Shown here: positions 21,235 to 31,514 of the stretch, piece by piece
How the letters are laid out: every line of letters begins with the position of its first letter
How positions within the stretch are numbered: the stretch's first letter is position 1
NCBI GenBank assembly: GCA_010356995.1
Contig: ML996688.1
Coordinates: 1,524,579-1,588,578, forward strand
Direction of reading: 5' to 3'
DNA length: 64,000 bases
Source of the DNA: Trichodelitschia bisporula
Taxonomy: Eukaryota; Ascomycota; Dothideomycetes; Phaeotrichales; Phaeotrichaceae
The notes under the pieces: model-generated
Databases searched by the model: none
Told to the model about the DNA's origin: nothing
What the model saw: the letters and a program-made list of their open reading frames with translations, nothing else
Program-made: the position numbers and the translations under genes

Positions 21235-23329
21235 TGGGGAGGAATTGGCGGGGAGATGTTGGTGATGGTGGTGTTGGTGTGGAGTTGAAGATTTCCGTTT
21301 GGGATGTGGTCTGTGCGTGGATGGGGGGCGTGATTGGGTGGTGGGGGGGTTTTGCTTGACGACGGACGAGATGGGAGAAAATGTTCAGTGCTTCCTTTGA
21401 TAGTTCGTTGGAGTTTGGGCATAGAAGTAGTAGGGACTTTCATTCTGAACTATGTGGATTGCTTGTTTCTATCCAATTGTCTACAGTTCAAAGACTGTAC
21501 GAACAGTGGGAGCGCGCTTTGGATGTACGGAGGAGACGCATGTAGCTACTCTTCCTCCGGTGAAGGATTCCTTCGAGAGAAGCTTGATACAAGTCCAGAA
21601 TACTCATACCCTGCGAGTGCCCGGCCTTGCTGCAGTTCGTAGTGAATTAGGCAAGTGGTAGAGCATGGTGGCCGAAATGGGTTCATGCGTCCAACCTCAC
21701 TTGGAACAGATACGAGGCGAGCACAAACGATGCTGCCTGTCCGTATTCATGTCAATGCCGTGAATGTCTCGTGGATGTGGCGCCAATACGGTAAGCTGAG
21801 ATGCACTGCTGTTGAGAAACTTGTTTTCCAACTGCCGTGCCGACGTTCGGCGAACAAACATAAGGCTAATCCTCAGTCCACTTGAGCCTCCGAGATATCT
21901 GCACCAAGTCCGAGACGCGTTGCCTGATGGGCATAACCTGCAGGATAAGTACGGTACGGTCTGCCACGAACGTGGAATAAAAACCGGCCAACGATAGCCA
22001 GGAGTAGCTAGACGGAGAATTCATGCTTCAGTTAGATCTCCTTACCCACGGTCTGGAACCCAGACCAAACCGAATCCTGGCGGCACATCCGACTTTCTCG
22101 GCAAGGAGAAAATCCATCAACCACAGGCACTGCGCCGGGTGGGTCGCATCGCCACAGGCATCCGAATAAAAGCAAGGCTCGGCAGCTGCTTTGGCTTAAC
22201 ATAATCAGGCAACGGCATTTTTCGTAATCGGAGCGGCCCGTAGCTCAGGACGGCACACGTAACCTTACCGTAGTGGTCTCGCCACCTGATGCGGCTGCTA
22301 ACTAGGCGACACCGGAAGCGAAAGAATTGTCCGGCGCCGACAAAAGTTGAGCGGCACAGGTGACCGGCCATGGCGTGGGGTCGTTGGGATGACGCAGGCC
22401 TTGACAAAGACACGGAGTTTGGAGTTTACTGATGCTCCGAAAGCCTTTCGCCGCATCGTGAGGAGGGGGGTTAGGTTATCCATGGCGGCGCAGAATGACG
22501 TGAAAGGGGGGAGACGGACTGCCTGTCAAAAGTGTGAAGAACGCTGGGATATGCCTTCTTGTCGGCGAAAGATCTGCGACGCCGTGCTCTACCACCTGTT
22601 CAACCTGGTGCAGGGCTGGGCGCTAGAGATGGTAGTGTGCATACTGCTAGCCAATGTACTGTAGGCCGCAGCGGGGTTGGTCGTGGGTTTGCGGTAGTCT
22701 ACTGCGTAGGATGGAGAACTTTGGGGAGCTGAGGAGAGGGGTGGGAGCAGACTGGGGTGACGTTGATAGGGGAGGGGGATGTGAAGGATTCGGGGAAGAA
22801 GAAAGAGGATGTTGCATTTCGAGGGGCATTTGGGGGAGTTGCCTGGCCTCAGCTTTCACTGCACTAAGGTTATTGCCGGAACTTCAAGTGGCCAGATCAA
22901 CAAAGATCTTCAACCACAGCCTACAACCTATTTCTCACCACCTAAAAACTTCCCTAGTTTGTGTAGTTTAGCGGAGGGAAATAAGGACGGACATTCAACA
23001 ACCCCCACCAACACCCCCCCCCCCCCGCGATACAACGTACGCGCCCAGCCTTTTTGACGTCGCCTTCCCTAATTTCGCCTCTCCCGCCGCTCTCCACACC
23101 CCGAACCCGCGACTCTTGATCTGCTTAGGCTCTCAGCCTCTCCTCATCTCCCCAACCGCTTCCTCTTCTTCATCTTCTTTTTACCCAGCTCATACTTCCT
23201 GCAAAAGTATACCAGCAAAAGCTTCTCTCCCATTCAATCCATCCATCGCGTCTCTCCACTCGACTCGACTCGACTCTTCTCTACCCCAGCCCCCCACCTC
23301 ATCTCCCCCCGCACCTTCGACCTAACCCC
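21235..23329. other. Intergenic region, divergent promoters
   Basis: About 2.1 kb between the 5' ends of uL5m (-) and the deubiquitinase (+). No gene is supported. The last 400 bases are C/T-rich, with a C13 run at 23014-23026 and repeated CTCGACTCGACTCGACT near 23261-23277. Confidence 0.5.
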
Positions 23330-23362
23330 ATGGACGCGCCCTTTGCTCCGCCCATATCATGA
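23330..23362 (+). promoter_or_regulatory. Upstream ORF overlapping the start codon of the deubiquitinase gene
   Basis: An ATG at 23330 in favourable context (ACCCC ATG G) opens a 10-codon frame (MDAPFAPPIS). Its TGA (23360-23362) overlaps the main ATG (23359-23361) as ATGA. This arrangement allows termination-reinitiation or strong competition for the main start, so translational control is likely (inference). Confidence 0.55.
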
Positions 23363-25843
23363 ACACCGTTACGAGGTTTCTTAGCAAGCGGGAGAAGAAA
23401 CACAAGGACCACTCGCACGACAAGGTATGCTCCAGTGCCTGCAAATAGCCGTCACCTGCGTCGATCCCCCAGCTAGCTCTCACATGCCATTGCTAACGTC
23501 GGCTCGCGCTTTGGTTGTAGCCACACGTTCATAAGGACCTCTACCGCATATTCCACCTCGATGACTCTGCCAGCTCCATCCGCCGCAAGCTCGACCGTGA
23601 TGAAGAGAAGAAGATTAAGACGGTGCTGCAGCGCCTAGAGCAGCACAACATCACGGACCTAAAGGACGCTCAAGTCGAATACGCCCTTCGTTCCAAGGCA
23701 TCTGATGGCGATTGTGACAAGGCGTTTGAGCTCTTGCTGCTCTTCCAGGATGCGCTGCATGGCGTTGTGCGTCCACTTGACATGGAAATGAAGCTGTTGG
23801 GTGCAGAGAACCGCGAAAACGTGACCTGCTATATCGACTCGCTGCTGTTCGCCATGTTTGCGCGTACCGACAGCTTCGATACCATGCTGACAGCCGAGAG
23901 GGATGGTGATCTGAGGCGGCTCGTGACACTTCTGCGGTTGTGGGTCAACATGCTGCGTACGGGAAAGTTGATCACGGTTGACATTGTAAGCGCCGTTAGC
24001 ATCTTGTAACTCTTGTCTCTAACCCCTCCCTAGACCAAACACATGCAAGATGCTCTCGGCGCCTGTGGTTGGGAAGAAGCCTCTCTCCTGCGCCAGCAGG
24101 ACGTCTCCGAAGCCTTCGCCTTCATCACGGGCAAGCTGAACCTGCCGCTCCTCACTCTTAAAATGGATGTCTACCATACGGGCAAGGAGGACAAGGATGA
24201 TCACCGCATCGTCCGCGAACGCCTCCTCGAGGTTGCCATCCCTCCTCCGCCCACCGATGGCAGTGCCGTCAAGCTCGAGGACTGCCTCGAGTCGTACTTC
24301 AACAACAAGATCGAGGTGAAGCGGCACCTGCAGCGCCGCAACACGCTGCAGTCCGTGCGTGCGTCCGATATTAAGAAGGTCAACGTCGCACAGGTCGAAC
24401 ACCTGGAGCTGCGCTCCAATTCGCCCAGTAGGACGCTGGATCGCCACTTTTTCCCCAGGGATACTAACGACCTGGCAGCGAGCATCTTCAGCCAGCGTCA
24501 TGTTGATGTTGGCGAGCTGGTGGAGAAGCGTACGCGCGACGACATGCTGCTCAATTCCCGCACACGCTCTGGAACCATTAGGCGGGAGGTCCTGATGCCG
24601 GCCTGGCAGTTCTTCAGCCTTATCCGTTTGTCTTTCCCGCCTGCACTCGTCATATGAAGCCTCGCTAACCTCCCACTCAGCATGGTACACGCAAAACCGA
24701 CCCCAAAACGACGAGCAAGTCGTCGCCCATCTCTCCACAAAGCGGCCAGTGCTCGGCATCTGCCTCAAGCGGTACAGCATGACCCCCGAAGGCGTCGGCA
24801 CCCGGCTGGACACCTATATCGACATCCCCCTCGAAATCGGCCTCCCACACTTCATATCCGACTCCAACGGCGACTCCTCCTACGAACCCTCCTTTACCAA
24901 CTTCAAACTCAGCCTGCAATCCGTCATCTGCCACCGCGGCAAATCCCTCGATGCGGGGCACTACATATCCCTTGTCCGCGGACCCCCCTCCGGCGCCGCC
25001 TGGCTGCGCTTTGACGACCTGGCCCGCGAGCGTGTGACACCCGTCGATATGCCCGAAGCGCTCCGCGCTGAATGCCCCTATCTCCTTTTCTACCAGGTCG
25101 TCCCCATTGACGCCAACGGCGCTTGGATCGAGGACCCGCCAGCGTATGAGACGCTAAAGCACACCTTCGCGGGCACCAACGGCACCGCCGTTCCGCAGGA
25201 TGCTGTCACCGACACCACTGAATCCGCCGTCGATACGGCCTCCGAATCCTCGGGCCCGGTGGGCGGGTTAACCGTCGTTGTCGCGTCCGCCAGCGCACCG
25301 GATACATCTTCTCCCACAGAGCGCGGCTTACTGTCTCCGGGAAAGAACAGCAGCGCGCCCGAGAGCCCCAGCGCGCGCGCCGAACAGCCGGGAGAAGCGG
25401 GCGTCCGCCCATATAGTCTCGATCTTGGCCATTTGGTCGCGAACAACTTATCCGAACGCCGCGTGAGCATCGGCTTCACGGACGGTCCATCCCCGGCCGA
25501 AACACCCGACAGCGGGGCCGGGACACCCAGCGAGGAGCGGACGAGTTTCCTGGGGGTGGGGACTAGGGCGGGGCGCGGGTGGCGGAGGGCGAGGAGTGGG
25601 CAGCGGGCGCGGAGTGGGACGCGCGAGGGCGGGATGTGGAAGTTGAGTAAGAAGAGTAAGGAGAATGGGGATGTGGCGGTTGAGGATGGGGAGGATGGGG
25701 ACGTTGGTGGGGGGAAGGAGAAGGGTGTTAGGAGGGGGAGGTCCTTGATGCATCCGAAGAAAGTGCTTAAGAGTGGGAGTTTTTCCTATGGGAGTGGGAA
25801 TGGGAGTGGCGGGGAATTGGAGAGGCAGTGTGTTGTTATGTAG
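23359..25843 (+). CDS. USP-fold ubiquitin C-terminal hydrolase with CYLD-like Cys box and CaaX end
   Basis: Exons 23359-23424, 23521-23985, 24034-24625 and 24681-25843, giving 761 aa. The catalytic Cys is about residue 125 in NVTCYIDSLLFAMFA, resembling the CYLD Cys box (SCYLDSTLF) more than the usual GNTCYMNSLLQ. QQDVSEAF follows in exon 3, GICLKRYSM in exon 4, the catalytic His about 468 in LDAGHYISLVR, and FDDL. This supports an active-looking cysteine protease that removes ubiquitin. The N-terminus (MNTVTRFLSKREKKHKDHSH) is strongly basic. The C-terminal 250 residues are Ser/Gly/Arg-rich, apparently disordered, and end in polybasic sequence plus CVVM, a farnesylation-type CaaX box (Cys758). 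Membrane attachment is therefore predicted. It is not the CreB/USP12 type, whose Cys box differs. Confidence 0.88.
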
Positions 25844-26149
25844 GTTTTTCTCTTGGCAAGGGAGAAGGGGGGGGTGAAAATGGGCGGCGTTGATGGTGCG
25901 ACGGTAAAAGGCATGGATAACGGATGACCGGCGTTTTGGCGGGTTACTGGGTAATATGGTATGGTGGGGGATTCTGATACGGGGTTTGTTCTGCATTGGG
26001 CGGGCGGATGGGGCACGTTCGGCGTGTGGTGGGTGGTGTTCAGGCGACGGTGGTGTATTGATAGACTGGCGGGTATGAGTGCCCGAATGAATGGACGCTT
26101 TGCGATGTCAAGGTTTGCGCTGCGTGGTCCGGTGTTCACGTCGATGTTT

Positions 26150-26375
26150 TTACCCGACATTCACGATATCCAACATCAGGTACCCGATACTGACTCACTG
26201 TTACCCACCACTGACCCCAGTTACTCAGTACTGACCAAAATTACCCGGTGCTGGCTACGGTTACCCAGCATGGCAACATACCCGGCTTTGACGACGTTAC
26301 CCGGCACTTGTCCTGCACCCACGACGCCCGGCACTCACGATACCCGGCACTCACAACATACCGGGCATTCACGAC
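26150..26375. repeat. Degenerate minisatellite, about 18-21-bp unit (array A)
   Basis: About a dozen diverged copies of a unit like TACCCGGCACTCACGACA occur in head-to-tail order, with variants such as ACCCGATACTGAC, ACCCACCACTGAC, ACCCGGTGCTGGC and ACCCGGCACTCAC. Unit length drifts between about 15 and 29 bp. Confidence 0.75.
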
Positions 26376-26394
26376 CTGCGCCCTCCGATGTGGA

Positions 26395-26600
26395 CACGGA
26401 AGGAGCATTATTATGTCAGGAAGGAGCATACTAACGGACATGATGTAATGAGCGCATGATAGAAGGAAAGGAGCAAAGGAAGATACTAGGCATCGTGTAT
26501 TTTTAAGTCTTGGGAGCCTCTTCTTCTCTTCCTCTCTTCGTCTTCTACTTTCAATCTTCACTTTCCACAGTTGCCGTTGCCTGTGTATGAGCTTTGCGCT
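26395..26600 (+). mobile_element. LTR-like retroelement relic (solo LTR fragment)
   Basis: The segment has LTR-like architecture: repeated GGAAGGAGCAT motifs, then a TATTTTTAAG box, then a CT-rich transcription-start-like run. It resembles the segment at 48690-49000 on the opposite strand in motif order. No internal genes are present here, so it is read as an old solo LTR. Superfamily is unresolved. It sits between two arrays of the same minisatellite. Confidence 0.4.
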
Positions 26601-26604
26601 CATC

Positions 26605-26705
26605 AGATACCCGGCACTGACAACATACCCGGGCATCGGCGATATACCCGGCATTCACGACATCCACCTCAAAACTAGTTACCCGGGACCCACGTACAGC
26701 ACATG
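26605..26705. repeat. Degenerate minisatellite (array B, same unit as array A)
   Basis: Four further copies of the ACCCGGCAYTSAC-type unit, for example ACCCGGCACTGACAACAT and ACCCGGCATTCACGACAT. The unit matches array A across the intervening LTR-like segment. Confidence 0.7.
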
Positions 26706-27008
26706 ACCAGAAGTACCGTCGATCAAGCATCCATTGCCTACCCGACCCTTGCGGGCAGCTGCCTATCTATCCCCCTACCCCTATACCCGCCCGGCTACGT
26801 AGGAAAAACTATCCATACATCCCCCCAGGTCCAGCCGAGCCAAAACCCAGATAGATACCAGGAAATCTAACGAGCGTATCTCCCCCCCAACCCAAACTTC
26901 CCAAACCTCCCAATCCAAATCCCCCCCCCCCCCCCCCAAAAAAAAAGAAAAACACCGCGCCAGACTCCCTCCCTTGGAGTAGCCCAGACGCCGGCTGGGT
27001 ATCATCCA

Positions 27009-29675
27009 CTACATAACAACGCACTTAAACCCCCCCTCCTTCCCTTCCTTCCCCCTAGGCGCCTCCACCCTCTCCGCCATCACCGCAACCGCAGCCTCCC
27101 CCCTCCGTCCACGCTCATTCCGCCACCACCCGCCCCGACGATCACCCTGCCCCTGCCCCTGTGCCTGCCCTTGCAGCGGCAGGTGCGCCTCACTCCCCCC
27201 CTGGCCCAAACTCGCCAACCTCGTCCCGGCCCTCCGTCCACCCACCGTCGTCTGCCTCCTCGCATCACCCGGCCCGGCACGGCTGCGCATCGGGCTCAGC
27301 GGGCTGCCGGTGCTGGTACTCGGTCTCCGCGCGATCCTGCCCGGCGGCGCACTAGCCTGCTGCACGCCCCCACCCATCTGTCCCAACCCCCCGACACTCG
27401 CGGGTCGACTCGCGCCCAGCATGGAGGGGGGCCGTTCGCGCGGCGCCACAGGTGAAGAGGGCAGGCTGTGCGTCGCCCTCGACGCGCGCAGAGGCGGTGG
27501 TATGAGCAGCGGGGGTTGCTGAGGGCGGGATGACATCTGCGGGCGGAAAGTGCGGCTCAACCGATTCTCCCTCGGGCCGGGGTTAAACGCCGTAGCCAGC
27601 GGCTGCGCCATCGGCGGCTGTGCTTGCGCCTGCGGAATAGAAAGCGGATGCGCCAAATGCCCACCCACAACCCCCACCCCCACCGCCTGCACCCCCGCAA
27701 TCCCCACCGCCCCCGCCTCAGGCTCAGCACTATACGGCGGTGGCGGCGGGACCCAGTTATCCGCGTCGCTCTCGTGGGGCATTTCGCGCAGGCCGTCTGC
27801 GCGGCGGTACTCGAGGGGTCGTTCCGGGAGCGCGCGTAGGTGGGTTCGGTTTGCAGTTGCGGCGACGGTGGCGGCGCGGTGCAGGCTGAAGTGTGAGCGC
27901 GGTTGGGCGTTGGCGTAGGGCTCGTCGAGGGGGGGGATGGGGCCGTCCTCGTCCGGGATGAGGGGGAGGGTGTTGTCGTCTGTGGTTGAGACGGAGCTGA
28001 GGCTGCGCCGGCGCCGGGAGGGGTGCGTGTGGGAGTCGGAGGAGAGGGCGAGGTCGCGCAGGGTTACGATGGAGGCATTGCGCGCGGAGCCGGAGGAGAG
28101 GCTCCTCCTGGGCCGATCGCGTGGCCCTGGGGAATGCTCGGGGCGCGAGCGGTGTATTTGCGTCCGGCGGCGCACGAGGTCGACTTCCCGCTCTAGCTCG
28201 AGCTGTTCGTCACCCAGCGCCTCGGTCGGCACCAGGTCGTCGAGGGAGAGGGTGAGGGTTGCCGGGGGAGACGGCGGGGCGGAGCTAAAGTCTATGAGGA
28301 GGATTTTGCCGCTGGCCGTCGGCGCGACGGTGGGGACCACGTCCTCGGGCATAGCAAGGGTGACGGTGCTGAGCAGCGCGATGAGGCGCTGCGTCGGTCC
28401 CGTCGGGGGCTGCAGCCAGCGGACGCAGGTGAGGAGTTCAGCGGGGGCGGCTTCGTCCTTGGGCGGGAGGGGCGCGCGCTGGCAGGGCGTGAGGGCGGGG
28501 ATGTCGCCTGCGGAGGAGGGGGAGGTAGGCGAGGCGTCGTCGCGCCAGGAGGGTGGGATGCGATACACCCATATTTCTTTACTGCTTTTCAGGCGCACGG
28601 CGACGGCGGCGCTCCGCCCGTCGCTGGATATAGCGGGCAAGGGGTCTTCGGGCCGCTCCGAGCGGCCCCAGCGTACGTCGGGGGGGGGGTCGAGTTTTTT
28701 AGAGCTGAAGCGCTTGGCTGTCATGTCGAAGACAGCGAAGCGCGCGGCTTGCGCGTCGTACGCGAGGAGCTCGTTTGTAGGCCCCGGGCCGGATTCGGGC
28801 AGGAAGGCGGCCTGGCGCGCGGCGAAGCGCTCAGGGAAGAGCAGTTGCGAGATCCAGATTTTGCCGAGGGGGGGGGGGGCGGCGATGATGTCTTCGTTGA
28901 AGGTATCCTCTAGCGCGCTGTCGATGGATATCACGGTTGATTGGCGGCAGCGACGCGCGGGGCCAGTGATGAGCAGCGAGCGGCCGTCTTCGGAGAAGGA
29001 GAGCGTTTCTACGGCCCCGCTGTTTATGTGTCGTTTGTCTGTTTCGAGACACCCCGGGCTCAGGTTGCAGATCTCGATCCCGCCGTCCGACCCTGCGGCT
29101 ACGGCGTCGCCGGCGCTGGAGAGGGCTAAGGCTTTGGCTTCGTTGTTCAGGTATACGGTGTGGAGCTTGCGGTTTGGGGCGGTCAAGATATCCACGCCGC
29201 CGTCGCCGCACTGGTAGACGTCGATTTTGTGAGGCGTGGTTAGGACGGCGAAGCGCCCTGTGTCGGTGATGGCGACGGCGAGGGGTTTGCGGCGTATGCG
29301 GAAGACGCGGCAGTGGTTCTTGTAGTCGGGTAGATGCGCGGCGGAGAGCACGTAGAGGACGGAGGAGCTGTAGGCTACGACCCACCGGCCCTTTGGTGAG
29401 ATGCTCAGACCGAAGGATTCGGGGAAGGCGCTTGAGGTGGCGGTTATGGAGACTAGGGATATGGTTGTTGTGTGGGGGGTGAGGGCGGGGAGATCGGGCG
29501 CTGTGAGGGGGTTTAGGGATGTTGAGGTTGAGGAGCTGGTGGGGGACATGTCGATGGTGTCGGTGGGGGAGAGGGAGTGTAGCGACGTCGACGTCGCGGT
29601 GGCCATGAGGGCGTACTTGTCCGTGTCGGGGCCATCGCAGTGGGGAGACAGAGGGGGTGGATTCGTTGAGTCCAT
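27009..29675 (-). CDS. WD40-like beta-propeller protein with disordered tail and CaaX end
   Basis: Intronless, 888 aa. Residues about 80-400 carry repeated beta-propeller blade-like segments (FGLSISPKGRWVVAYSSSVLYVL, KPLAVAITDTGRFAVLTT, AKALALSSAGDAVAAGSDGGIEICN in part, VETLSFSEDGRSLLITG, LPAISSDGRSAAVAVRL), typical of degenerate WD40 repeats. The second half is Pro/Ser/Arg-rich and probably disordered, with basic stretches near the end, and the protein finishes FKCVVM, a canonical CaaX box predicted to be farnesylated (Cys885). I recognise the architecture as a fungal WD40-like family but cannot name a function. The adjacent deubiquitinase gene faces it tail to tail and ends in the same four residues. 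A long antisense frame at 27937-29217 is a shadow. Confidence 0.8.
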   Translation of the reverse strand: MDSTNPPPLSPHCDGPDTDKYALMATATSTSLHSLSPTDTIDMSPTSSSTSTSLNPLTAPDLPALTPHTTTISLVSITATSSAFPESFGLSISPKGRWVVAYSSSVLYVLSAAHLPDYKNHCRVFRIRRKPLAVAITDTGRFAVLTTPHKIDVYQCGDGGVDILTAPNRKLHTVYLNNEAKALALSSAGDAVAAGSDGGIEICNLSPGCLETDKRHINSGAVETLSFSEDGRSLLITGPARRCRQSTVISIDSALEDTFNEDIIAAPPPLGKIWISQLLFPERFAARQAAFLPESGPGPTNELLAYDAQAARFAVFDMTAKRFSSKKLDPPPDVRWGRSERPEDPLPAISSDGRSAAVAVRLKSSKEIWVYRIPPSWRDDASPTSPSSAGDIPALTPCQRAPLPPKDEAAPAELLTCVRWLQPPTGPTQRLIALLSTVTLAMPEDVVPTVAPTASGKILLIDFSSAPPSPPATLTLSLDDLVPTEALGDEQLELEREVDLVRRRTQIHRSRPEHSPGPRDRPRRSLSSGSARNASIVTLRDLALSSDSHTHPSRRRRSLSSVSTTDDNTLPLIPDEDGPIPPLDEPYANAQPRSHFSLHRAATVAATANRTHLRALPERPLEYRRADGLREMPHESDADNWVPPPPPYSAEPEAGAVGIAGVQAVGVGVVGGHLAHPLSIPQAQAQPPMAQPLATAFNPGPRENRLSRTFRPQMSSRPQQPPLLIPPPLRASRATHSLPSSPVAPRERPPSMLGASRPASVGGLGQMGGGVQQASAPPGRIARRPSTSTGSPLSPMRSRAGPGDARRQTTVGGRRAGTRLASLGQGGSEAHLPLQGQAQGQGQGDRRGGWWRNERGRRGEAAVAVMAERVEAPRGKEGKEGGFKCVVM

Positions 29676-30263
29676 TGGGGGCGGGCTAGGACATTGTGGA
29701 GGTCGTCATTGATGGGGGATTTGTGCGGGGAGGGTAGAGTTGCTGTAGGCTGCGTGGTCAGCGAGGCTGCGTAAAGGACTACGTCGCGGACATCGAGTAG
29801 GCCAGTTGGTCGCTGAGGCAGTAGAAGCGGTGTCCCCAACGAAAGGGGGAGGGGGGGGCGAGGCTGATGATGTTGGCGGCGTTGGAAGGTTGTCGATTCG
29901 ATTGCTGACAAGCTGTGTGGTTCGGCTCTCTCCGTTCCGTATCTCTCTTGCGGAGGAGTGAGAGTGAGGGAGAAAGAGGAGGGAAGGACAAAGCAGGGTG
30001 AGCGAGGGTTGAGGCGAGCGCCGATCTGGGGGGGCTATTATTAGCATCATCGCCCACACTCATCTGCCTTGGGTTTGGCGTCGACATCATAAATTAACTG
30101 CTCAAACACCATAGCACTAGCCACACTTGCGCGTCACTAGCCACAGTTAGGGGGATCACCGAGTTCCGCTTTGGGATGGATGTTCACCGCTCCATTACGG
30201 ATGTGCAGTTAAAGATAAACGACAGAAATCCTACAGCTCCGATCGCTCTATGACCTTACCAGC
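29676..30263. other. Intergenic region upstream of the WD40-like gene
   Basis: Promoter and leader side of the WD40-like gene (-) and 3' side of the next gene (-). No gene is seen. Confidence 0.4.
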
Positions 30264-31514
30264 CTACCCCCCCCCCCCCCCATCATCCCCAGTAACGTGC
30301 AAAAGAAACAATCTCCCCTCACTAATCTCACACCCCACCCCAAGCAGTTCCCATCTACTCCCCGCACTGACCCCAACCTCCTCCATAACAGGTAACAAAT
30401 CCTCCCTCCCCACATCCGTAACATAAACATCCCCCCCCCGCACCTTACTCCTCCCCACCCTCTTCAACCGCCCATTCTCCACTGCCGCCGCAGCAACAAG
30501 ATCAAACAACCCCCCCTTCTGCTCGCGCCTCTTCTCCGCCCTCACCCTCGCCTCCTGCGCTTTGTCCGCCATCCCAGCAGCTGGGTTCTGGGCTACGATC
30601 CAGAACATCCACGTCGGCGTCCCCTCCTCGTCGTTCATGATCACGGGCTCCGTGCGCGGCGCACCCGGGGAGGGGAGCGGGTCGAGACTCGCTGCGAGCG
30701 CTGCGGCCTGCGCGCGTGGGTCTACGTCGCCGAATTCGCCCCGCAAGCCGCGGTGCCCCGGGTATTGATGTCTGCCACCGGGTAGATTGCCCCATTGACC
30801 ACGCGGGCTGGGGTCGCGCGGGCGAGGCCGGCCGCCGAGATTCATGTTCCCGAATTGCCGATCCAAGTCAGCGCCGGCACGGCCGCGGGGCTGCTCGTCG
30901 AAGTCGGGGTCGAAGTCGCCCTCTATCTCATCTTCCCTATCCCGGCCGTCATCTTCGGCCCCTTCCTCTCCCTCCCCTTCATCCCCCCAATCCTCACCCT
31001 CCTGTCCTCGCGGCGGCGCACCAGGCTGATTCCCCACGCCCTGCCCAAGCCCTCCCCGCGGCCCCACACCACGCTGATTCCCCACCCCCCCCCCAACCCT
31101 CTCCGCCATACCCACAGGAACGTACCCGCGCTGTCTATCCAGCCCAAACCGCGCCCCCGGCGGCGCAAACGGAGGCATACGGCGCACACCCGGCGGCCTC
31201 CCCGCCTCCACCTCCCGTATCGTGTGCCGCACCACCTCCATACTCCGAACTCGCCACGCGTCCCACTCCGCGGACATGCGCGGCGGGAGCATTGCCCGCA
31301 GCGTCACCATCACTTGGTGGATAGCGTCGAAGGCGGCGTTTTGGCGGATGATGTAGAGGACGTAGCCGGGCTCACCTGGGTTCGGGAGGGGCGTGGTGGC
31401 GATGGTGAGGAGGGTTTGCAGGGCGTCTTGGGCGGCGTTGAGATGTGGGGCTAGGGCGGCCAGGGGGGGGGCGAGACGGCGGGCGTGCCGTATTTCGGCG
31501 GGTTGGCGGTACAT
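30264..31514 (-). CDS. Gly/Pro/Arg-rich hypothetical protein
   Basis: Intronless, 416 aa from the ATG at 31514 (MYRQPAEIRHARRLAPPLAA). The frame stays open to 31643, but the downstream ATG begins the better-looking helical region. The N-terminal 120 residues are predicted helical (LNAAQDALQTLLTIATTPLP, YVLYIIRQNAAFDAIHQVMV). The middle is a disordered RG-rich and acidic stretch (EGEDWGDEGEGEEGAEDD). The C-terminus is again folded (TPTWMFWIVAQNPAAG, GRLKRVGRSKVRGGDVYV, SRWELLGVGCEISEGRLF). I do not recognise the family. The last five codons are Gly, encoded by a 15-base homopolymer directly next to the stop codon. Confidence 0.65.
   Translation of the reverse strand: MYRQPAEIRHARRLAPPLAALAPHLNAAQDALQTLLTIATTPLPNPGEPGYVLYIIRQNAAFDAIHQVMVTLRAMLPPRMSAEWDAWRVRSMEVVRHTIREVEAGRPPGVRRMPPFAPPGARFGLDRQRGYVPVGMAERVGGGVGNQRGVGPRGGLGQGVGNQPGAPPRGQEGEDWGDEGEGEEGAEDDGRDREDEIEGDFDPDFDEQPRGRAGADLDRQFGNMNLGGRPRPRDPSPRGQWGNLPGGRHQYPGHRGLRGEFGDVDPRAQAAALAASLDPLPSPGAPRTEPVIMNDEEGTPTWMFWIVAQNPAAGMADKAQEARVRAEKRREQKGGLFDLVAAAAVENGRLKRVGRSKVRGGDVYVTDVGREDLLPVMEEVGVSAGSRWELLGVGCEISEGRLFLLHVTGDDGGGGG

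Larger units (their letters stand above)
25844..27008. other. Tail-to-tail spacer with minisatellite and retroelement relic
   Basis: Non-coding region between the deubiquitinase and WD40-like genes. Its repeat content is listed separately. It also has a C17 run followed by A9 at 26921-26946, close to the stop of the WD40-like gene. Confidence 0.5.

Noticed and set aside
26150-26705. CRISPR-like spaced repeats
   Set aside because: Repeat units are contiguous and degenerate with no unique spacers, and the genome is eukaryotic.
27937-29217. 426-codon plus-strand frame opposite the WD40-like gene
   Set aside because: Arg/Ser-rich shadow frame without a domain; the minus strand has the repeat-bearing protein.
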